A stretch of DNA of 64,000 nucleotides from a bacterium (GTDB taxonomy: Bacteria; Chloroflexota; Dormibacteria; Aeolococcales; Bog-877), in assembly GCA_021795235.1 (NCBI GenBank), contig JAJYPP010000005.1, positions 28,399 to 92,398 on the forward strand. The letters are read 5' to 3'. A model generated the notes under the pieces. That model saw only the letters and a program-made list of their open reading frames with translations, did no database searches and was not told the origin of the DNA. The translations under genes and the position numbers were made by a program. Of this stretch, positions 1 to 6,775 are shown piece after piece (position 1 is the stretch's first letter; every line of letters begins with the position of its first letter).

Positions 1-1523
1 GTGGGCCGCCGCACCACCTGGCGCACCGCCAGTCCGGTCGCCAGCCACCTCGTGTTGCGGGTCCTGCGCAGGACCACGGCAGAAACCCAGGGCAGGATCC
101 TAACCCCCACGACGGCCACCGCCACCGCCACCAAACCGGGGGCGAACGCGGCGACCGGGTTGGGCTGGCTTCCATTCAAGACCCCTGCCGCTAGGAGCTC
201 CAGGATCCCGGCGAGGGCCAGCGCCAAAGCGGCCGCGTCCAGGGCCGCCCGGACCACGCTCGACGCTCTGGGCTCGACCGACCGCAGCTCATCCGAGAGC
301 CGCCTGGTCAGGATCCTGCGGGCCCCGAAGGCGGCCGCCACCAAGCCCCCCGCGAAGGCGGCCAGAGCGGCCAGGATCACGATCGGCTGGACGGAGATCA
401 GGGCACCGGGGAGGAGCAGCGGCTGGGCGACGCGCATGGCCAGGAACGCCAGCAGCAAGCCGGCCGGGAGCGCCAGGCAGAGCATCGCAACCGGTTCCAG
501 CAGGCCGACCACCAGAACTGACCTCGTGCGGAAGCCCCTGAGCTTGGCCAGCGCCACCTCCTTCTCTCTCGCCTCGGCGGTGCGAGCCACCAAGCCGAAG
601 AGCACGAACAGCGCCAGCAGCACCAGCTGCAGGTCGACCACGATCACGATCGACTCCATGAGCGTGATCTCGCGGCCGGCGGCCGCGGTCTCGGCACCGA
701 GGTGGGTTGCGACCGGCGCCGCCAGCGCCTCGTTGGTATAGGTGGAGAATCGGCCCAGGACCCGGTTGAAGACGGCCGCATCAGTCGTATGCACCTGGTT
801 TACCCGAAGCACGAACTCATCGGTGGGCTGGACGTTGGGCAGGGCCGAGATGGTGGCGGGAGAGGTGAACATGGCATCCAGCTGGGGCACGCAGGACTTC
901 GTCCCCACCTGGCATGCCTGGGCGGCTCCGAAGTCAAAGTAGTCCGGCTCCATGCCGAACCAGAACTGCTGTCTGGGATTGCCCACCGCTACCAGCCCGA
1001 CCACCCGCACCGCTAAGTAATGGCCTCCCACCGGCAGCGTCAGCGAGGACCCCAGGTGGACCCCCAGCGCGGCGGCCGTCCTATTAGTGAGCGCCACCTG
1101 GTCGGTACCCGGACAGTGCCCCGAGATGAACCGCACCGCCCGGCACTGACCAGGATCACTGAGGAGTGACGTCCCGTACTGGATGCCACCCGGCCCCCTC
1201 ACCGTCACCCCTTCATCCAGGACCATCTTGCCCGGGTGGTAGAAGCGGTACAGGCCGTCGGCCCTCGCCACCGCCAGCGCCTGTTGTGCGCGCTTCTCTG
1301 GCGCGGCAGCCGCGTAAGGCACGAAGCTGGGGATGATCGTTATCCCGTTGGACGCTACGGAGTTGCTGGTCAAGGTGGAGTGCAGGACGCTGTCGTTGGC
1401 GGTGTCCAGGTAGAGGGGACCGGCGGCAGCCGCCAAGACCGCCACCGCCGCCACCACGAACAGGGCGGCCGCCGCCCCGGCCCGCCAGCGCAGGGCGCGG
1501 AACAGCAGCCTCAATTGGCTCAA
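1..1523 (-). CDS. FtsX-like ABC transporter permease (3' end outside window)
   Basis: Minus-strand frame open from a TTG at 1523 to the window edge, about 507 residues visible. A single N-terminal membrane anchor (about residues 12-35) is followed by a ~230-residue extracytoplasmic region (MacB-PCD-like), then by an FtsX-type membrane block from about residue 288 with the cytoplasmic loop R-x-A-E-A-R-E-K-E, and further hydrophobic helices. Such permeases pair with a separate ATPase to move lipids, peptides or drugs or to transmit force across the membrane; no ATPase is visible here and the substrate cannot be told. A TAG lies in frame shortly upstream and AGGAGG sits 11 nt before the TTG, which makes TTG the only reasonable start. 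Confidence 0.85.
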   Translation of the reverse strand, partial: MSQLRLLFRALRWRAGAAAALFVVAAVAVLAAAAGPLYLDTANDSVLHSTLTSNSVASNGITIIPSFVPYAAAAPEKRAQQALAVARADGLYRFYHPGKMVLDEGVTVRGPGGIQYGTSLLSDPGQCRAVRFISGHCPGTDQVALTNRTAAALGVHLGSSLTLPVGGHYLAVRVVGLVAVGNPRQQFWFGMEPDYFDFGAAQACQVGTKSCVPQLDAMFTSPATISALPNVQPTDEFVLRVNQVHTTDAAVFNRVLGRFSTYTNEALAAPVATHLGAETAAAGREITLMESIVIVVDLQLVLLALFVLFGLVARTAEAREKEVALAKLRGFRTRSVLVVGLLEPVAMLCLALPAGLLLAFLAMRVAQPLLLPGALISVQPIVILAALAAFAGGLVAAAFGARRILTRRLSDELRSVEPRASSVVRAALDAAALALALAGILELLAAGVLNGSQPNPVAAFAPGLVAVAVAVVGVRILPWVSAVVLRRTRNTRWLATGLAVRQVVRRP

Positions 1524-1590
1524 GGGCTCGGCAACCTCCTGCGCAGTGGGTCCGCGATCGAGTGGGACCTGAGACCATTGGAGATGCTAG

Positions 1591-1716
1591 GTGGCGGACG
1601 AAACGGAGCGCATCGTCCATTGGGGTGATTTTGAGGACATGGTCGTCGCAGTGTTGCCTCCGGGCGACCTACCTCCGGCCAAGGATCTACGAGTTTGGTT
1701 GGATCGTCCGACTTGA
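1591..1716 (+). CDS. possible 41-residue protein, unknown
   Basis: GTG start with GGAG seven bases upstream, then an acidic and hydrophobic short reading frame (W-G-D-F-E-D-M core, ending in L-D-R-P-T). It is divergent from the FtsX permease, 67 bp away. No family is recognised. It could be the 5' stub of a gene truncated by later rearrangement, or a chance frame. Confidence 0.25.
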   Translation: MADETERIVHWGDFEDMVVAVLPPGDLPPAKDLRVWLDRPT

Positions 1717-2121
1717 TCGGGGAACTGCCCCGAGATCCGGGTGGCACGGTGGACATGCGGCCACCACGAAGCCCGTCAGCTATTCCCGTTGAGTCAGCGC
1801 CCCGAACTGGGCCTTGCCGCAGACAACCGCGGCTAGCCAGCGCGTCCGAGCGAACCCATCCACCCGTCCGCCGGCGTCAGGCCGTGCGGCTGAGGTGGCG
1901 TCAGGCGAGCGCTGGCGCGCAATCCCAAGCAAGCGGACCGAACCCCACGAGCCCCGCCCGTAACGGCGGCGCGGAGATTCACGCGACAGCGTTCAGCGCC
2001 GCGGGCGCACACGGCTCGACACCAGCTACCGCCACGACCGCAGCCCCACGCTCACAGCTGAGCACCGAGAGGTCAACGAAGATGCCGAATGCCCCAGATG
2101 GAGGCTGAGTGCTCCCCTTGG
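1717..2121. other. no gene seen
   Basis: About 400 bases between the short ORF and the tRNA-Gln fragment. Frames here have no family resemblance. The last ~60 bases resemble the stretch just left of the intact tRNA-Gln gene. Confidence 0.5.
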
Positions 2122-2178
2122 TGAGATCAGTAGGGCTGGGGCGGAAGGATTCGAACCTTCGAACGGGGGATCCAAAGT
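2122..2178 (-). repeat. tRNA-Gln 3' fragment, left attachment site
   Basis: Direct repeat of the 3' half of tRNA-Gln (anticodon loop through discriminator base) plus a few bases beyond it. Positions 2135-2178 match 5360-5403 with a single mismatch at 2164. The 5' half of the tRNA is absent, so this is a displaced 3' end as left by integration into a tRNA gene. It has the same orientation as the intact gene and lies on the correct side (the tRNA 3' side) to bound an element at about 2.14-5.36 kb. Confidence 0.8.
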
Positions 2179-2488
2179 TCAGCTCCTTATCTGCCATCGC
2201 TTCGCTAAGATCAGCAAGGGCGCTTGACAACAGGAAAGCCTCCTCTCTGTGTCACTTGATACCTATTCGTTCATGCCGGCTCAACTTGACAAATGCCTGT
2301 CACACAGTGCTATGCGACCGGTCCTCCACCGACTGCCACACCACCTCTACCCGGCTCTGTAACCGCACGTCGCGGGGCACTCCGAAAGTGCGGGACTGGG
2401 GGCCTCTCGGACCGCGCCAGGAGCCGCTCGAAGCGCTCCTCTGGCACCGAAGCGACGGCCTGCCAAGGTTTCCGCCCCCCAATAGCCC

Positions 2489-2767
2489 TCAGCGCCGTCG
2501 GTACACCTGATCGCGTCGCGCGATGACGCCGACCCGAATGGTCCGGGCTCGGTCATCTCGCTCGTAGATCACCCGCCAACTTGAAGCGGGGCCGCGGGGA
2601 GGCCGGAGCCGCCAGCGAGGTGGACTACCCGCCAGTTTCTTGACGTTGCCGTCGGGGAGATGGAGATAGGCGGCTTCGATTGCAGACCGGATCGACGGGT
2701 CCAGGGCGTCGAGCGCCCGGCGCGCTCTGGGGGACAGAAGAACCCGCCACTCTACCGACTCAGGCAG
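2489..2767 (-). CDS. RelE/ParE-family toxin
   Basis: About 92 residues. It begins V-E-W-R-V-L-L-S-P-R-A-R-R-A-L, continues with a helical segment, K-K-L-A-G-S, a W-R-L-R stretch and ends R-V-I-Y-E-R-D...V-G-V-I-A-R-R-D-Q-V-Y, which is the beta-sheet and C-terminal basic pattern of the RelE/ParE superfamily (ribosome-dependent mRNase or gyrase poison). It overlaps the upstream antitoxin by a few bases, the usual coupled antitoxin-toxin order. No ATG or GTG is in frame near the homologous start; CTG at 2767 is the likeliest, so the exact start is uncertain. The frame stays open further upstream but that part is shadow of the antitoxin gene. Confidence 0.7.
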   Translation of the reverse strand: MPESVEWRVLLSPRARRALDALDPSIRSAIEAAYLHLPDGNVKKLAGSPPRWRLRPPRGPASSWRVIYERDDRARTIRVGVIARRDQVYRRR

Positions 2768-3005
2768 GTCCGCTGCTCGTGGTGATCGTGCCCGATGGCA
2801 GCCACCCCTCGCGGTCTGCCTCGGAGAACGCCGCCTCCACCTCGGCCCGCTCAGCGTCGGTGAACGGCTCATCGTCGAGCGGGGCCGCGTCAAGCACCGC
2901 GATCATGGGATCGACCGCCCGCCGAGCGTACTCAGTCACCGGAGCTACCGACGCCTCGGGCAGCTCATCGACCAGCCTGTGGAGCTGGGCGCGGTCAGCG
3001 ATCAT
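2760..3005 (-). CDS. antitoxin of the RelE/ParE-type pair
   Basis: 81 residues, start ATG at 3005 with AGGAGG close upstream. Acidic protein whose C-terminal half (D-D-E-P-F-T-D-A-E-R-A-E-V-E-A-A-F) matches the toxin-wrapping tail of small antitoxins found beside RelE/ParE toxins. It overlaps the toxin start, giving translational coupling. By analogy it neutralises the toxin and represses the operon. The N-terminal half is not a recognisable ribbon-helix-helix, so the antitoxin class is not settled. Confidence 0.65.
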   Translation of the reverse strand: MIADRAQLHRLVDELPEASVAPVTEYARRAVDPMIAVLDAAPLDDEPFTDAERAEVEAAFSEADREGWLPSGTITTSSGPA

Positions 3006-3288
3006 CGGCGTTCCTCCTGGGCCGCTACTCCAGCCCTTACCGTTAGCACAGTATCCCACTTCCAGCAGAGTTGTGCGCCGTTGTTGGGCGCTCTGACATG
3101 CGGACGCTCGACGTACCCTGACGCGAGGCTGCACCCGGTCGAGCTGGGCTCGTCGGCAGCTTGGCTTTGAGTGTCATGGCAGCCTCTACCGCTCCTCACT
3201 CCGATGGCGTGGTGGGCCGACCTCTCCAGTTCCGGCTCAGGCCCAGTGGGGTCCACCGAGACTCATCGGCGACCATTTGCCACGGCGT

Positions 3289-4392
3289 TCACGGCACATA
3301 GAGGGCGTAGCTCCTCCCAGTCTTCGCTCGGCGAATCGACCCAGCTTCGGCCAGCCAGTAGCAGTGCTCAGAGACACCAGGTTGGTCTAGACCGATCACC
3401 TTCCCCAGTTGTGACTGAATAGTCCCAGGGTGGGCACGGACGTAGAGCAGAATCGGGCGCACATCCCGGAAAGACTGCCTGGCTGGATCGATCAGGTGGC
3501 ACCATGGCGCGAGCGCCTGGGTGCCATCAAGGATTGAGGCGATCCTATTCAGGGCAGCTTCATCCTGCAGGATAGGTGCCAGTAGAAGCCCCGTCCACGC
3601 CGAGCGGAAGAGCGGTGGTCTCCACTCCGGTCGTGACTGGCCCTTGGACTGGGCCTCTCTACGGTAGTAGGCCTCGGACTGAAGCATTGACGCCAGAAAC
3701 TGGGGGAGCATCTCGACAGCCTTGACCGCGAGCGCGAGAGCGCCACGAAGGTCGCGCTCGCCACCAGATCCCCCTGAGTAGGCGGTGTACATTCGGTCCT
3801 CAAGCTCATAGAACAGCCCACGACGGTGCTCGCGCTCCGCCTCGGCGGCCCACTTGGCCTCCTTGGCAAGCCACTCTGCCTCGTAGGCAGCCCAGCGCGC
3901 TCGGGCTTGCTGCGACTCAGCTTCCTCAGCAGTGCTGCGCCCTCTGGGTTGTGCCTCCGCCGCCTCGGCAGCTGGCCGAGCTTCTCGCCCCGGGCGAGTA
4001 GAACGATTCAGCCCGAGAAGGTCGTACTGTCGGCGGAGAGCCGAGTCTTTGAGGATGTCGTGGGCCCCGTTGATGGCTTGCGTCCGCGCCGTGGCAATTG
4101 CGCTCAGATTACGGTCAGGGTGCCACGTGCCTACCTGAGTTCGCCAGCCCGTTCTTATCTCATGCGCCGTGGCTTGGGGCCCAACGCCGAGCAGCGCGTA
4201 GAGGTCGTCTGACCTAACGCCATCGGGAAAGAGCACCGCTCTAGTTTGGCACTGGCACCGCCACACGAGGTCCTGACTTGGGGACGAGTGAGAGCGACCG
4301 TCGATCACCTCCAGCGGCAAGGTACAGATCGAGCACAAGGACGAGGTCCGGCAAGCGCACAGGTCTCCCGATGTCGAGGACGCGGTGCTCAT
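3289..4392 (-). CDS. J-domain protein with C-terminal winged helix
   Basis: 367 residues from the ATG at 4392 (GAGAGG upstream; the frame extends a little further 5'). Residues 12-48 hold six Cys (12, 14, 20, 23, 46, 48) that could form a zinc site. Residues ~61-115 are a J-domain with H-P-D at 91-93, which in DnaJ proteins triggers Hsp70 ATP hydrolysis. A charged Ala/Glu-rich coiled stretch follows (~130-190). The last ~60 residues resemble a MarR-like winged helix (Q-L-G-K-V-I-G-L-D-Q-P-G-V-S then a wing). No DnaK is nearby. It is cargo of the tRNA-Gln island. Zinc-like head, J-domain and DNA-binding tail together are unusual; the function is unknown. Confidence 0.7.
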   Translation of the reverse strand: MSTASSTSGDLCACRTSSLCSICTLPLEVIDGRSHSSPSQDLVWRCQCQTRAVLFPDGVRSDDLYALLGVGPQATAHEIRTGWRTQVGTWHPDRNLSAIATARTQAINGAHDILKDSALRRQYDLLGLNRSTRPGREARPAAEAAEAQPRGRSTAEEAESQQARARWAAYEAEWLAKEAKWAAEAEREHRRGLFYELEDRMYTAYSGGSGGERDLRGALALAVKAVEMLPQFLASMLQSEAYYRREAQSKGQSRPEWRPPLFRSAWTGLLLAPILQDEAALNRIASILDGTQALAPWCHLIDPARQSFRDVRPILLYVRAHPGTIQSQLGKVIGLDQPGVSEHCYWLAEAGSIRRAKTGRSYALYVP

Positions 4393-4694
4393 GGACCTCT
4401 CGGTCCCTTCCTTCCTGACCACCGGCCCACTTCCCGGAGCCATGCCCGGGGGGCAGGCGACAAGTTCGAGGGCGACGCGGTCCGCTGGCGTGGTGACCCC
4501 GGCAACTGGCCACGGACTTTGGCGAGGTGGTCTCGCACTTCGGTGCCGACGTTCCGGACGCGTGCAACGCCTGGCTCACTTCTCGGGGGTCATGGCAACC
4601 TCATCCACCGTGACGGTCACCACTATGCCAAGGTTAGGTGTATGGGCCAAAGAGCCGATGTGGATTCGTTCTCGGCTGCAGCCGCTTGCGATAG

Positions 4695-5048
4695 TGCTTC
4701 CGCATTGCGCTTCACACTCGGACGGTCAAGTGCGCCTTTCCCGGGGTACGTGAGCACACGTTTGAGACAAGGGAGCGCAGCGTCGAGTTCTGCCCGGATC
4801 ACCGCAACGCAGGAGTGCGGCTCCGATTGGCCGTCGCTCAAGGTGGTCCAGCGGCCAAGGCCAGGGCCGCAGCCGCGCTACCGCCCCCCGACACAGGACT
4901 GCTCTGCCGTAAGTGCCACCACGCCCCCAGCGGTCCCCTCTGCTATACGTGCCTAATGGGCGACCCATCTCTAAGCAGACAGCGAAGACTTGGGTTCGGT
5001 CGTCCCACGAGATCAGGTAAGTGCTCCAAGAACCGCTTAGCCCATTGA
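4695..5048 (+). CDS. zinc-ribbon ORF, start unclear, possibly a remnant
   Basis: Frame open from a TAG at 4692 to TGA at 5048. It contains C-A-F-P-G...T-F-E-T-R-E-R-S-V-E-F-C-P-D-H-R near the start and a C-x2-C...C-x2-C knuckle near the end (C-R-K-C...C-Y-T-C). The first block resembles the small treble-clef zinc fingers of phage and integrative-element proteins. The first usual start codon (GTG, 4815) would remove the first cluster, so the gene may be decayed or start on a rare codon. Confidence 0.3.
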   Translation, partial: CFRIALHTRTVKCAFPGVREHTFETRERSVEFCPDHRNAGVRLRLAVAQGGPAAKARAAAALPPPDTGLLCRKCHHAPSGPLCYTCLMGDPSLSRQRRLGFGRPTRSGKCSKNRLAH

Positions 5049-5293
5049 ACTGTCAGCTACAACACAGGCCCTACCATCGTCCCGTTGCTGCAGCGGCCCA
5101 GACCGACAAGGTGCCCCAAGCTCCGACGCGGGTCGGCTGGCCCCACGCCAAGGTCAGGGAGAGAGTTCGAGTCAGATCGTTATCCTCAGTCACCGGGGCG
5201 CAAGTCAGCTCAGCACTGCCAAGACAGCCTCAGGGCCGCCGGGCTGGACTCCAGCGACGGCTGCAGCCGGAAGGTCGCGCTTGAGCCCGCGAA

Positions 5294-5313
5294 GATGTCA
5301 ATGACGATGTCAA
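5294..5313. repeat. doubled arm motif GATGTCAA, 12-bp period
   Basis: GATGTCAA at 5294-5301 and again at 5306-5313, ending 46 bp left of the tRNA-Gln core. Same geometry as the doubled motifs beside the tRNA-Thr sites; probable integrase arm-binding site. Confidence 0.5.
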
Positions 5314-5360
5314 ATGCCCCCGACAGGGGCTGGATAATGCCCTGGCTGAGATCAATAGAG

Positions 5361-5432
5361 CTGGGGCGGAAGGATTCGAACCTTCGAATGGGGGATCCAA
5401 AGTCCCCTGCCTTACCACTTGGCGACGCCCCA
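5361..5432 (-). tRNA. tRNA-Gln(TTG)
   Basis: 72-nt cloverleaf on the minus strand. Acceptor T-GGGGCG pairs with CGCCCC-A, the D arm is GCC..GGC, the anticodon stem GGGGA/TCCCC carries loop CTTTGGA (anticodon TTG), and the T arm GAAGG-TTCGAAT-CCTTC is perfect. Discriminator G; CCA is not encoded. Its 3' half is the attachment site of the 2.1-5.4 kb island. Confidence 0.95.
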
Positions 5433-5441
5433 CCTAAGGGA

Positions 5442-6467
5442 TCAGGTTAGAGGACCAGTGGTATCGGTGCTGGCAGCAGCCTTCGCTCCGCTGATCCGGC
5501 CCACCGCCCCATCACGGAAACGGTCGATCGCCGCTAGGCAGCCATCCGGGTGCGTGAGGGGAAGTCTATCGTCTCCGAAAGGAAGCTGGGTCAGGGTGAC
5601 CCGAGGATTGTCCTGGGAGATCTCGCGTAGCAGCGCCAGGTCGACGGCTCCAGCCTGAGCCGGTACCAGCATGTCCACCGGACAACTGACCAGCCGCAGC
5701 CAGTCGGCCGCCGGGGCCGCGATCACACACTCCTCCATCGTCCGCGAGTAGGCATCGGCGCCCAGGGCTGCCACCCGGCCCTTGGCGACCGGCCCCGGAA
5801 GGTCGGGCCGAAGTGGCGCAGCCAGCAAGCTGGACGTCCTCCGGAGGCGCCGTGGTCCCTTGAAGGGCTGGCCGCTCAGAGCCCGGTCCAGACGCCGTCC
5901 AGAGGCCTTGCGTCCCAACCATCGCCGTGCCGACTGCGGGTCGCTGTAGACCGGCGGGCAGATCAGCACCAGCGCTCTGACCCGCTCCGGTTGGTGGATC
6001 GCCAGGCTCAACCCGATCACCCCACCCAGTCCGTGACCGACTATCAGGAGTGGGTCATTGATCTGAAGCTCAGCCAGCATCCGAGTTAGGGCCGCGACAT
6101 GTTCGGGGGCGGAGTAACCAGAGGCACTGGGCGGGGAATCGCCAAACCCGAGCAGGTCCGGGACCAGCAACGGGCCCGGATCAGCCAGCTCGTCGAACGC
6201 CGATCCGAAGTATCCGGACGATCCCTCCAAGGCATGCAGCAGCAAGACTGGCTCATGGCCGCTGCCCATCTTCTGGACATGCAGGAAGGCGTCCTGAGCA
6301 AACCGCTCAGGCGCGGACCAATTGAGCTCCCGGCGGCGCCACAAGAGCCTGGCTGACCGGGCTGCCAGACCACCTCCCCCAAGGGCGGCGGCGGCTAGAG
6401 CGGTCCGCTTAGCTCTACCTGTTGACATGCTGGTGCCAACGGTCCCAGTCCGGGTAATCGGAGTCAC
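5442..6467 (-). CDS. alpha/beta-hydrolase-fold protein lacking the Ser nucleophile
   Basis: 341 residues from GTG 6467 (an ATG at 6428 is also possible). N-terminal basic then Ala/Gly-rich segment may anchor it to the membrane. The fold is clear: strand and oxyanion loop L-L-L-H-A-L-E-G-S, then P-D-L-L-G-F-G-D-S, the nucleophile elbow I-V-G-H-G-L-G-G, and a late T-H-P-D-G that could hold the catalytic His. The elbow normally reads G-x-S-x-G; here residue 146 is Gly (codon GGA), so ordinary Ser hydrolysis is not expected. It may be a pseudoenzyme, a binding protein, or use another residue. It lies just past the tRNA-Gln 5' end and is probably resident chromosome. Confidence 0.8.
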   Translation of the reverse strand: MTPITRTGTVGTSMSTGRAKRTALAAAALGGGGLAARSARLLWRRRELNWSAPERFAQDAFLHVQKMGSGHEPVLLLHALEGSSGYFGSAFDELADPGPLLVPDLLGFGDSPPSASGYSAPEHVAALTRMLAELQINDPLLIVGHGLGGVIGLSLAIHQPERVRALVLICPPVYSDPQSARRWLGRKASGRRLDRALSGQPFKGPRRLRRTSSLLAAPLRPDLPGPVAKGRVAALGADAYSRTMEECVIAAPAADWLRLVSCPVDMLVPAQAGAVDLALLREISQDNPRVTLTQLPFGDDRLPLTHPDGCLAAIDRFRDGAVGRISGAKAAASTDTTGPLT

Positions 6468-6775
6468 GGCGTGGTCTCATGATTTGAGATGTGATGATAG
6501 GCGACCGGGCAGGACCGCCTCAGATTGGCTCTTGGCCCTGCGCCCCTCTCGGTTCGCTTCGAAGCCGCAGTCTCGGGCACCGCATCCGGGGAGCACCTCA
6601 AGATCCGTCGACGACGGGCTCCCGCCCTCCAACTTGCGCACCGGTCCGTCGTCGAGGGCACGGTTCACTCTTCTTGCGGGCTGCACCGTCGGCCTCGACC
6701 CCACCGCGACCCGCGTCCTCACTGCGGGCCAGACGTTGCCCCGCATGCCTGTGATGGCCCGGCTCAGAGCAGGTC
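6468..6775. other. no gene seen
   Basis: About 300 bases between the hydrolase and the kinase-less KdpD-like gene. No supported frame, repeat or tRNA was found. Confidence 0.5.

Larger units (their letters stand above)
2135..5403. mobile_element. tRNA-Gln integrated island, ~3.2 kb, no integrase
   Basis: DNA between the tRNA-Gln fragment and the intact tRNA-Gln. It holds a RelE/ParE-type toxin-antitoxin pair, a DnaJ/winged-helix protein and a zinc-ribbon ORF. No recombinase remains, so it is either a degraded element or a satellite that used an integrase in trans. Its right end has the same 12-bp-period arm repeat (5294-5313) seen at the tRNA-Thr element ends. Confidence 0.6.

Noticed and set aside
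1..741. Plus-strand 246-residue frame at the left edge
   Set aside because: Antisense shadow of the FtsX-like permease, Arg/Ala/Ser-rich without domain features.
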